DNA of 64,000 nt from Williamsia limnetica (GTDB lineage Bacteria; Actinomycetota; Actinomycetes; Mycobacteriales; Mycobacteriaceae): NCBI RefSeq assembly GCF_003217475.1, contig NZ_QJSP01000002.1:1-64000 (forward strand), written 5' to 3'. A model generated the notes under the pieces. It did no database searches. It had not been told where the DNA came from and saw only the letters and a program-made list of their open reading frames with translations. Positions 1 to 7,376 of the stretch are shown piece by piece. A program made the position numbers and the translations under genes. Numbering within the stretch: the stretch's first letter is position 1; every line of letters begins with the position of its first letter.

Positions 1-357
1 AATGGTCACGGTGGGTGGAAACATCCGCCGCGGGGTGCGTTGAAGTACAAGCCGGGGCGCAAGCTGGCCCGGATCATTCGGATGTTGGATGGGACCTGCC
101 GATTCACCGGCTGCCAGAAACCGTCGGAGGACTGCGAGATCGACCATATCGTTCCGTTCAACCATGCCGACCCCATGGCGGGTGGGTGGACGATCGAGTC
201 GAATCTGGCGTGTCTGTGTAAGGAGCATCATGATCTGAAGACCCGGGGGATCATCCGGGTGGAGATGCGCTGCAACCGGGAGTACTGGATCGACACCAGA
301 GCCGGCCAGCAGGCGCGGACCAAGCCCGCGGTCCGCCGAAAACGACGGGTGGCCTGA
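1..357 (+). CDS. HNH endonuclease, C-terminal part (DUF222/HNH family), 5' truncated by window
   Basis: The reading frame is open from base 1 and ends with TGA at 355-357, so only the last 118 residues are present. The visible part has the HNH pattern of actinobacterial DUF222/HNH proteins: two Cys in CRFTGC, the metal-site EIDHIVPF, then NLACLCKEHHDLK. The C-terminus is basic. These proteins occur in many copies in Mycobacteriales genomes. They are presumed to be nucleases, often linked to mobile DNA, but cellular roles are mostly unknown. The true start lies upstream of the window. Confidence 0.85.
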   Translation, partial: NGHGGWKHPPRGALKYKPGRKLARIIRMLDGTCRFTGCQKPSEDCEIDHIVPFNHADPMAGGWTIESNLACLCKEHHDLKTRGIIRVEMRCNREYWIDTRAGQQARTKPAVRRKRRVA

Positions 358-401
358 CAGCCGGTGCTTGCAACGTCGAGGGTTCGGTATTTGCCGAAGA
401 T

Positions 402-1424
402 TCACTCGGTGGGCGGTGACTGGAACTGTGTGCGCTTCCAGTCACCGTTGATCTCGTCGCGTTCGCGGACGGACTCCCGGAAACCCACTGTTGCCGAACG
501 ATTCTGAAACTCGTAGCCCTCGCGCGTGTGGCGAGAGATGCCATCGAAGACGGTGCTGATCATTCCTGAGTTCCCAACCCCTTGAGTCAGCAATGCACTG
601 TTGAGCGCCAGCTTGCTCATGATCAGTTGATTGATCGGCACCCGTGAGATGCGTTGCAACAGGTCTTCGGTTCGCTCGTCGAGTTCGTCGGCAGGGGGTG
701 CTTCGACAGCAAGCCCCCACTCGTGAGCCTGCTTTCCTGACAGGCAATCTCCGGTGAAGAGCAGGCGCTTGGCTCGCTGATCGCCGAGGCGATGTGCCCA
801 CATTCCGGCCGCGGGGATGCCCCACACCCTGGTCGGTGGATATCCGATCTTGGTGTCGTCGGCGCAGATGATCTGATCGGCGTAGAGCGCGATATCGGTG
901 CCGCCCGCGACGGCGAAGCCGTGCAACTTGGCGACAGTCGGCTTGTCGGCATGGAGCAGGCTCGCGAAACCACGGTTGAAACGGCTCATCATCGCGTAGT
1001 CGATCATGGGGTCCCATGTGCGCGAAGGGTCGTGATTGCGCGCCTGCACAACCGGATCGACGACGGTGCCTTCATGCGGGTCTGGTCCCGAATCCGGCTT
1101 GCCCCCGTTCTCCGCGAAGATCGACAGGTCATAGCCGCCGCAGAAGCCCTTGCCTCGACCCGAAACCACCATGACGTGAACGCGCGGATCAAGATCGGCT
1201 CGTTCGACGACGCGAGCCAATTCGACAGGTGTGTCGGCTGTGATGGCATTGCCCTGCTCAGGGCGGTTGAACGTGATCCGGGCGATATGACCGGTCACCT
1301 CGTACGTCAATGTCCGGTAAGTCTCCGTGTTGTCGGCGGGTCTTCGGCCGGCGAAGAGCGAGTTTCTGCCCGAGGTGAGGTCGTCGCGCCACCCGGCCGG
1401 CTGTGTCCCGGCTTGCTCGGACAT
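402..1424 (-). CDS. Crotonase-family enoyl-CoA hydratase/isomerase
   Basis: This 340-residue protein has the crotonase fold signature: ITFNRPEQGNAI near residue 52, the oxyanion-hole segment GRGKGFCGGYDLS near 110, and LHGFAVAGGTDIALYAD near 168. It is longer than the usual 260 residues, with an extra N-terminal stretch and an insert after the first oxyanion segment. It should act on an acyl-CoA in the cytoplasm, but the substrate cannot be read from the sequence. It starts 4 nt after the stop of the AidB-like acyl-CoA dehydrogenase, so the two are almost certainly one transcript, probably controlled by the divergent PaaX-type regulator. Confidence 0.88.
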   Translation of the reverse strand: MSEQAGTQPAGWRDDLTSGRNSLFAGRRPADNTETYRTLTYEVTGHIARITFNRPEQGNAITADTPVELARVVERADLDPRVHVMVVSGRGKGFCGGYDLSIFAENGGKPDSGPDPHEGTVVDPVVQARNHDPSRTWDPMIDYAMMSRFNRGFASLLHADKPTVAKLHGFAVAGGTDIALYADQIICADDTKIGYPPTRVWGIPAAGMWAHRLGDQRAKRLLFTGDCLSGKQAHEWGLAVEAPPADELDERTEDLLQRISRVPINQLIMSKLALNSALLTQGVGNSGMISTVFDGISRHTREGYEFQNRSATVGFRESVRERDEINGDWKRTQFQSPPTE

Positions 1425-1428
1425 GTCG

Positions 1429-3072
1429 TCACCCCTGACGGTTCTCGAGTTTGGGTGTCACCCGTTCAACGATCGCGGCGGTGTCGACGCCGGTCGGCAG
1501 TGTGCCGAAAACGTCACCGTGATCGTGTCCGAGGCGGCTGACCGTGAAAGCGTCTGCGACAGCTGGGTTTCCGTATCGAACCAGCAGCGAGCCCTGCAGC
1601 ACCTGAGCCATCTGGCCGACCACCCGGCGTGCTCGATGCTGGAGGCTGTCGAAGTCGATGAACTGGTTTTCGAGATCTGAGATCGCGTGATCGAGATGTG
1701 CGTCAGCGCCCGAGGCGAGCTTCACCTCGTCCAAGAAGGCAGTGAGCGTCTCTGGTTGTTTGGCCATCGCCCGCAGCGCATCGAGGGCAGCGACGTTGCC
1801 TGACCCCTCCCAGATCGACATCAGCGGCGCCTCCCGGTACAGCCGCGGCATACGTGACTCCTCGACATACCCGTTGCCGCCCAGGCACTCCAGTGCTTCG
1901 GCGGCATGGATGGGTGCGCGCTTGCAGACGTAATATTTGCTCACCGCCAAAGAGATACGTCGCAGTGCGTCGGCGTCTGCATCGCCTGCGGCCGACTTGT
2001 CGGTCAGATCGGCGAGCCACAGGCCGACCGAGGTCGCTGCCTCGGCCTCCACCGCGAGGTCTGCGATCACGTTGCGCATCAACGGTTGATCGATCAACGT
2101 GGCTCCGAACGCTGTGCGGTGGTTGGCGTGGTGAGCTGCTTGCGCGACACCGTTGCGCATTCCAGACGCCGATCCGAGCGTGCAGTCGAGACGGGTCATG
2201 TTCACCATCTCGATGATGGTCCGCACCCCGCGGCCTTCGTCGCCGACCAGCCAGCCCACGGTGTTGTCGTATTCGACCTCGCTACTGGCGTTGGACCGAT
2301 TGCCCAACTTGTCCTTGAGGCGTTGCAACGCAAAGGTGTTGCGCGTTCCGTCCGGGAGGATGCGCGGAACCAGGAAGCACGACAGACCGCCGGGTGCCTG
2401 CGCCAAAACCAGGAAGACGTCGCACATCGGAGCCGACGTGAACCACTTGTGTCCGGTGATCCGGTAAGTCCCGTCAGCGGTGACGGTGGCTGTCGTGGTG
2501 TTGGCGCGGACGTCGGAGCCGCCCTGTTTCTCGGTCATCGACATACCGGCCAGCAGTCCTGCCTTCGACTGCGGCGGACGCAAGCCCGGGTCGTAGGTGG
2601 TCGACGTCAGCCCGGGTTCGTACAGCGCCGCCAGTTCTGGGTTCGCGCGCAGGGCCGGCACCGCGCCGTACGTCATCGATATCGGGCAGCTGTGGCCGGC
2701 GTCGACCTGGCTCCACACGGCCATCTTCACGGCCCGGACGAAATGCGGGTTGGGTGTCGACTGCGTCCACGGCGTGCCCCCCAGCCCGAATCCGACTGCC
2801 TCGGTCATCAGGTGGTGGTACGCGGGGTCGTAGTCCACTTCGTCGATCCGATTGCCATATCGATCGTGTGTCCTGAGCGTCGGGGGATTGGCTTCCGCGC
2901 GGTCACCCCATTGGATGGCTTCGGCACTACCGGCGAGTCGGCCGATCCGGTGTAGCTCGTCGAGGATGTGATCAGCGCCGGCGCGGTGAACCGCGTCGAG
3001 GATCGACGGGGTGTTGGCCGCGTCGTAACCGACCAGTTCAGGGACCTGATTCGTGACGAGGTGAGTAGGCAT
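1429..3072 (-). CDS. AidB-like acyl-CoA dehydrogenase
   Basis: This 547-residue flavoprotein resembles E. coli AidB (541 residues) along its whole length. Shared blocks are NPPTLRTHDRYGNRIDEV, CPISMTYGAVPAL, MTEKQGGSDVRANTT, GLSCFLVPRILPDG, RLKDKLGNRSNASSEVE, and near the C-terminus LGGNGYVEESRMPRLYREAPLMSIWEGSGN. AidB binds FAD and DNA and is induced by alkylation in E. coli. Actinobacterial members next to crotonases are more likely catabolic isovaleryl-CoA-dehydrogenase-like enzymes, so its role stays open. It is the first gene of a minus-strand pair and is divergent from a PaaX-family gene 75 bp away. Confidence 0.88.
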   Translation of the reverse strand: MPTHLVTNQVPELVGYDAANTPSILDAVHRAGADHILDELHRIGRLAGSAEAIQWGDRAEANPPTLRTHDRYGNRIDEVDYDPAYHHLMTEAVGFGLGGTPWTQSTPNPHFVRAVKMAVWSQVDAGHSCPISMTYGAVPALRANPELAALYEPGLTSTTYDPGLRPPQSKAGLLAGMSMTEKQGGSDVRANTTTATVTADGTYRITGHKWFTSAPMCDVFLVLAQAPGGLSCFLVPRILPDGTRNTFALQRLKDKLGNRSNASSEVEYDNTVGWLVGDEGRGVRTIIEMVNMTRLDCTLGSASGMRNGVAQAAHHANHRTAFGATLIDQPLMRNVIADLAVEAEAATSVGLWLADLTDKSAAGDADADALRRISLAVSKYYVCKRAPIHAAEALECLGGNGYVEESRMPRLYREAPLMSIWEGSGNVAALDALRAMAKQPETLTAFLDEVKLASGADAHLDHAISDLENQFIDFDSLQHRARRVVGQMAQVLQGSLLVRYGNPAVADAFTVSRLGHDHGDVFGTLPTGVDTAAIVERVTPKLENRQG

Positions 3073-3090
3073 GTCTCGATTATATTACAT

Positions 3091-3102
3091 ATGTGGTCAC
3101 AT
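3091..3102. promoter_or_regulatory. Candidate operator, ATGTG-N2-CACAT palindrome
   Basis: The 75-bp divergent spacer between the AidB-like gene and the PaaX-family gene holds ATGTGGTCACAT, two inverted 5-bp arms with a 2-bp gap, inside an AT-rich patch (3080-3094) that could carry promoter elements. By position it is the natural site for the adjacent PaaX-type repressor. The assignment is inference; PaaX sites vary between species. Confidence 0.4.
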
Positions 3103-3147
3103 GCGCCAGGGAATTGTAATGATCGCGAGACGCGATAGCATCGTGCG

Positions 3148-3888
3148 ATGACTACGGGCGCTACAGGTGTTCGAAAGCTGACTGCACGCTCGGTCATACT
3201 CAGTGCATTACTCGGTTTTCAGTCCGCGCAGGCGCAGGTCCGCGGGGTCCTCGCGTTGGCCACGGAGTTAGGTTTGCAGGAATCGGCCGTTCGCGTTGCC
3301 TTGACGCGGATGGTTGCGGCCGGCGACCTCGAACGCCACGACGGCATGTATCGGTTGTCGAGTCGGCTGATCGAACGGCAGCGCCGACAGGACGAGGCAC
3401 TGCATCCCGGGGCAGGGCCCTGGGACGGCCGGTGGAGCATGGCCGTGGTCACCACCGGCGCCGCCGGTTCCACAGATCGCGCCGCTGTGCGCGACGCGCT
3501 GCGCGCCGCCCGTTTCGGTGAACTGCGGGAGGGGGTGTGGACCAGACCCGCCAACGTCGGCGTCGTACTGAGTGCGGAAGTTCGCGGCCGGCTCACCATG
3601 TTCTCCGCGGTGCCGGAGGAGTCGCAGGCCGACTTGGTGGCGCGCTTGTTCGCGCTCGAGTTGTGGGCCGACACGGCAGAGGGGTTGCTGGTAGCCATGG
3701 ACAACGCAACGGCGGTGTCCGAGCGCTTCGAGGTCGCGGCCGCGATGGTGCGACACACGCTCGACGATCCGTTGCTGCCGGCCGAACTACTGCCTGCGAA
3801 CTGGCCGGGGGAGCGCTTGCGCGAAGGCTACGAAAACTTCCGGAAGGAACTGACCGCCCTCGCGGAGAGGGTTTTTGCTGCGGGCTGA
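3148..3888 (+). CDS. PaaX-family transcriptional regulator
   Basis: This 246-residue protein begins with a winged helix (TARSVILSALLG, then LATELGLQESAVRVALTRMVAAGDLERHDGMYRLS, residues about 10-65). It continues with the PaaX central domain (GPWDGRWSMAVV at about 90) and C-terminal dimer segment. PaaX proteins repress acyl-CoA catabolic genes and are usually released by an aryl- or acyl-CoA. Its divergent position next to the acyl-CoA dehydrogenase/crotonase pair suggests local control of those genes and itself. The ATG at 3148 is used because the helix-turn-helix follows directly. Confidence 0.88.
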   Translation: MTTGATGVRKLTARSVILSALLGFQSAQAQVRGVLALATELGLQESAVRVALTRMVAAGDLERHDGMYRLSSRLIERQRRQDEALHPGAGPWDGRWSMAVVTTGAAGSTDRAAVRDALRAARFGELREGVWTRPANVGVVLSAEVRGRLTMFSAVPEESQADLVARLFALELWADTAEGLLVAMDNATAVSERFEVAAAMVRHTLDDPLLPAELLPANWPGERLREGYENFRKELTALAERVFAAG

Positions 3889-3897
3889 GATGTCACC

Positions 3898-3928
3898 CGA
3901 ACTCGCATTGCTTCGGAGCGCAAGTTCG
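3898..3928 (+). terminator. Weak candidate terminator after the PaaX-family gene
   Basis: Inverted arms CGAACT (3898-3903) and AGTTCG (3923-3928) enclose a GC-rich loop just after the stop codon at 3888. There is no T-run, so it could be a Rho-assisted terminator or chance. Confidence 0.25.
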
Positions 3929-4052
3929 TCGGATGATTCGAGCGAATGCACTCGCCGTCTCGGCACCTCTGATTACATCAAGGTGACGGTCGGATCAGAG
4001 TAATGGTGGCTCACCACAGCCGCCGCGGCGCGCACGAATGGAGACGAACGAC

Positions 4053-5576
4053 ATGGCTGAGCAGGTGCGTGAACAGTGGTCTACCCGGACCGTTTTCATC
4101 TTGGCGGCGATCGGCTCGGCTGTCGGATTAGGCAATATCTGGCGTTTTCCGTACGTCGCCTATGACAATGGCGGTGGAGCGTTCATCATCCCGTACCTGA
4201 TTGCGTTGCTCACCGCGGGCATTCCGCTCTTGTTCTTCGACTACGCGATCGGGCACAAGTTTCGCGGATCACCGCCTCTGGCGTTCAAACGGTTGCACAA
4301 ACGTGCTGAGGTAATCGGTTGGTGGCAGGTCGGGGTTTCGTTCGTCATCGCGGTCTACTACGCGGTGATCATCGCCTGGGCCGCGCGATACACCATCTTC
4401 TCGCTCGATGAGGCGTGGGGCGACGATGCCGCCACGTTCTTCTCCACCGACTTCCTCCAGCAGGACAGTGAATCGACATTTGGGTTCAACTACGTCACCG
4501 GTGTGTGGGTACCGCTGCTCCTGGTCTGGATTGCCGTGATCGCGGTGCTGGCGCTGGGCGTCCAGAAGGGAATCGGGTCAACCGCCAAGGTCTTCGTGCC
4601 GTTGTTGGTCACCCTCTTCTCGGTTCTGGTGGTTCGTGCGCTGTTCCTTGATGGTGCCGGCCTCGGCCTTGATGCGCTCTTCACCCCGGATTGGTCTGCG
4701 CTGACCGACAGCGGAGTGTGGATAGCCGCCTACGGTCAGATATTCTTCTCGCTGTCGATCGCCTTCGGCATCATGATCACCTACGCGTCGTACCTCAAAC
4801 GTAAGACCAATATGACCGGGTCAGGCCTCGTCGTCGCGTTCTCGAACAGCGGCTTCGAGATCTTGGCCGGCATTGGCGTGTTCGCGGTGCTCGGTTACAT
4901 GGCTCAGTCCGACGGGGTCGCCGTCAGTGAGGTCGCGAGCAGCGGCATCGGATTGGCATTCATCGCTTTCCCCTCCGTCATCTCGATGATGCCGGGTGGG
5001 CCGATATTCGGTGTCTTGTTCTTCGGCTGCCTGGTCTTCGCCGGGTTCACTTCGCTCGTGAGCATCGTGCAGGTCATCATCTCAGGTCTCCAGGACAAGA
5101 CCGGCATGGCGCGTGTTCCGGCAGTCCTGCTCGTGGGCACGGTCTGCACAGCGGTGTCCATGATTCTGCTGCCGACCACCACAGGCCTCAACGTCTTGGA
5201 TGTCCTGGACAAGTTCGCCAACAACATCGGTATCGTCTCGGTGGCTGTGGTGGCCCTGGTGGTCGTCTCCTGGTTCACCCGTTCGTTGCCCGCGCTGCAG
5301 GATGACCTCAATGCGGTGTCGTCATTCAAACTGGGCATCGTCTGGCGGGTGTTCCTCGGGGTGATCACCCCTGTCGTTCTCGCCTACATGCTGATCGACG
5401 AGGTCAGCACTCTGATATCCGATGGTTATGGGGGGCTGCCCACCGGATTGGTCGTCGGGTTCGGCTGGGTGGTTCAGCTCGGCGTCGTGGCGCTGGCGAT
5501 CGTGTTGTCATTCCTCCCCTGGCAGAGATCAATCGATCTGACAGTCCCGTCCACCTCGAAGGAAGAAGCCAAATGA
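4053..5576 (+). CDS. Sodium-dependent amino-acid symporter, NSS/SNF family (MetP-like)
   Basis: This 507-residue membrane protein carries the sodium:neurotransmitter symporter signature near its start: GSAVGLGNIWRFPYVAYDNGGGAF, the TM1 sodium and substrate site. It has 11-12 hydrophobic segments. It takes up neutral amino acids (methionine or alanine in the characterised Corynebacterium MetPS) with sodium. The ATG at 4053 is preferred over 4038 because GGAG at 4040-4043 lies 9 nt upstream and family members start with this motif. It overlaps the next gene by ATGA, as expected for translation coupled to its small subunit. Confidence 0.9.
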   Translation: MAEQVREQWSTRTVFILAAIGSAVGLGNIWRFPYVAYDNGGGAFIIPYLIALLTAGIPLLFFDYAIGHKFRGSPPLAFKRLHKRAEVIGWWQVGVSFVIAVYYAVIIAWAARYTIFSLDEAWGDDAATFFSTDFLQQDSESTFGFNYVTGVWVPLLLVWIAVIAVLALGVQKGIGSTAKVFVPLLVTLFSVLVVRALFLDGAGLGLDALFTPDWSALTDSGVWIAAYGQIFFSLSIAFGIMITYASYLKRKTNMTGSGLVVAFSNSGFEILAGIGVFAVLGYMAQSDGVAVSEVASSGIGLAFIAFPSVISMMPGGPIFGVLFFGCLVFAGFTSLVSIVQVIISGLQDKTGMARVPAVLLVGTVCTAVSMILLPTTTGLNVLDVLDKFANNIGIVSVAVVALVVVSWFTRSLPALQDDLNAVSSFKLGIVWRVFLGVITPVVLAYMLIDEVSTLISDGYGGLPTGLVVGFGWVVQLGVVALAIVLSFLPWQRSIDLTVPSTSKEEAK

Positions 5577-5680
5577 GCGCCTCAGCGATCGTGATGATGC
5601 TCATCGCGTTGATCCTGGTGTGGGGCGGTCTTGCCGCGAGCCTCATCCACCTGCGAAACAACCCTGACGATCCCGACTGA
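5573..5680 (+). CDS. MetS-like small subunit of NSS transporter (35 aa)
   Basis: A 35-residue reading frame starts at ATG 5573, overlapping the symporter stop, and ends at TGA 5678-5680. It encodes one transmembrane helix (IVMMLIALILVWGGLAASL) followed by a short polar tail HLRNNPDDPD. This is the organisation of the methionine/alanine-import small subunit MetS in Corynebacterium, which is essential for transport by its NSS partner. The following minus-strand gene ends at the very next base. Position and topology make the call firm; the substrate is inferred. Confidence 0.82.
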   Translation: MSASAIVMMLIALILVWGGLAASLIHLRNNPDDPD

Positions 5681-7135
5681 TCAGCTCCGTCCGTGGGGGA
5701 CTACTTCCTCCTTGTCCTCCACGGCGTCCCACACATGCCCTGGGAGATCTCCCGGCAGATACTTGTTGCCGCGACCGACGAATCGGTCGTCGCGACCAAG
5801 TTTTCGCATCGCTTCGAAGTCTTTCAGGGCGCCGAAGGCCCATTTGCCGAGCAACAAAATAGCAATGAGGTTGACTGTGGCCATTCCGGCCATGGCGACA
5901 TCAGCCAGGGCCCATACCGTGCTCAACGCGGTCAGTGAACCGAATCCGATGGCCGCCAGCACCAGCGTCCGTAGTGCCTGCAGGGAGTTGCCCTTGATGC
6001 CGAGGAAGTGCAGGTTGATCTCGGCGTACGAGTAGTTGCCGAGAATCGACGAGAACGCGAAGACGAAGATCAGGATCGTCATCGGGAGGGTCGTCCAGCT
6101 GCCGAGCTGATCGGCGACCGATTCCTGGGTCAGGGTCGCACCCTCGACGGATTGTTCCGCTGCCGTTGGGTCGTAGACACCAGAGACCAGAACGATGAAA
6201 GCCGTCGCGGAACAGATGACAATTGTGTCGACGAAGACGCCCAGAGACTGGATGAGCCCCTGCTTCGCCGGGTGCGACACGGTCGCTGTGGCAGCGGTGT
6301 TGGGTGCGCTGCCCATACCGGCTTCGTTGGAGAACAGGCCGCGTTTGACGCCGTTGAGCATCGCAGCGAGGATGCCGCCGGCGGTCCCGCCGATGGCTTC
6401 GTTGAGTCCGAACGCGCTGGAGATGATGTCCCCGAAGACCGAAGGGAGCTCGCCGACGTTCATCAGCACGATCACCACGGCAAGGAGCACGTAGACCCCT
6501 GCCATGATCGGCAACAGGTACTCGGCGATGCGTGCGATCCTGCGGATGCCGCCGAAGAGGATGGGTGCGGAAATCACTACGAGTACGACAGCGATCCAGC
6601 CGGCGTCGATGTCGGTGGTGTCGCTGACTGTGGTGGCGATCGTGTTGGCCTGGACCATGTTGAAGGCGAATCCGAAAGCGAAGATGAGCAACACCGCGAA
6701 GACTGCGCCCCATGTGCGCGAACCGAGTCCCCGTTGGATGTAGTAAGCAGGGCCGCCGCGGAAGCTGCCGTCGTCAGCGCGCACCTTGAACATCTGCGCC
6801 AGGGTTGCCTCGATGAACGCCGTCGACATCCCGACGAGCGCAACCACCCACATCCAGAATATTGCTCCCGGGCCACCCAGAGTCAGTGCCACGGCGACCC
6901 CGGCGATGTTGCCGGTGCCGACGCGCGAGGCGAGGCCGACACAGAAAGCCTGGAACGAGGAGATGCCCCCTTCCGCGTCGGAGCGAGAAGCGGCGATGCT
7001 TTTGAGCATCGCGGGAAACAGGCGCACCTGTACGAACTTGGATCGCACGGTGAAGTAGATGCCGGCGCCGAGAAGTAAGTAGATCAGGAAGACGCTGTAC
7101 AACTTGTCTGCCAGGAAGTCGATGACGGCGTTCAC
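5681..7135 (-). CDS. Alanine/sodium symporter, AGCS family
   Basis: This protein of about 484 residues has ten or more membrane segments and the AGCS hallmarks: GLASRVGTGNIAGVAVAL, GGPAYYIQRGLGSRTWG, and GLFSNEAGMGSAPNTAATA. AGCS carriers import alanine or glycine with sodium. The GTG at 7135 is preferred because AGGAAAGAAGG lies just upstream and the extra 15 residues from an ATG at 7180 are not transporter-like. It is convergent with the NSS/MetS pair with no spacer, so the locus holds two unrelated sodium-driven amino-acid carriers. Confidence 0.9.
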   Translation of the reverse strand: MNAVIDFLADKLYSVFLIYLLLGAGIYFTVRSKFVQVRLFPAMLKSIAASRSDAEGGISSFQAFCVGLASRVGTGNIAGVAVALTLGGPGAIFWMWVVALVGMSTAFIEATLAQMFKVRADDGSFRGGPAYYIQRGLGSRTWGAVFAVLLIFAFGFAFNMVQANTIATTVSDTTDIDAGWIAVVLVVISAPILFGGIRRIARIAEYLLPIMAGVYVLLAVVIVLMNVGELPSVFGDIISSAFGLNEAIGGTAGGILAAMLNGVKRGLFSNEAGMGSAPNTAATATVSHPAKQGLIQSLGVFVDTIVICSATAFIVLVSGVYDPTAAEQSVEGATLTQESVADQLGSWTTLPMTILIFVFAFSSILGNYSYAEINLHFLGIKGNSLQALRTLVLAAIGFGSLTALSTVWALADVAMAGMATVNLIAILLLGKWAFGALKDFEAMRKLGRDDRFVGRGNKYLPGDLPGHVWDAVEDKEEVVPHGRS

Positions 7136-7277
7136 GGACCTTCTTTCCTGCACACATGTAGCACTCGGCACGGCATGCATACGTTGTATCGACAGTTAGC
7201 CTAGGCAATCGTCACATACCGCACGGCGTTGGTTCTGCGGAGATCACTGGACTGTGGCAGCGACGGCTCGATCAATA

Positions 7278-7296
7278 TTGAGCGGAACAGACTCAA
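7278..7296. promoter_or_regulatory. HAIR element (HspR binding site) upstream of clpB
   Basis: TTGAG (7278-7282), nine bases, then CTCAA (7292-7296) match the core of the actinobacterial HAIR consensus CTTGAGT-N7-ACTCAAG. It lies about 80 bp before the clpB start. In mycobacteria and Streptomyces HspR binds this element to repress dnaK and clpB until heat shock. No CIRCE element was seen. Confidence 0.8.
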
Positions 7297-7376
7297 CTCT
7301 TCGTGCGTTACACCTTCTGAACGGGCACAATGAGGCCCGTACCTACTTGCATTAGGACCAGAAGGAAGGTGCACGA

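Noticed and set aside
1906-2955. Plus-strand 349-codon frame opposite the AidB-like gene
   Set aside because: It is antisense to a strongly conserved gene and contains no recognisable domain.
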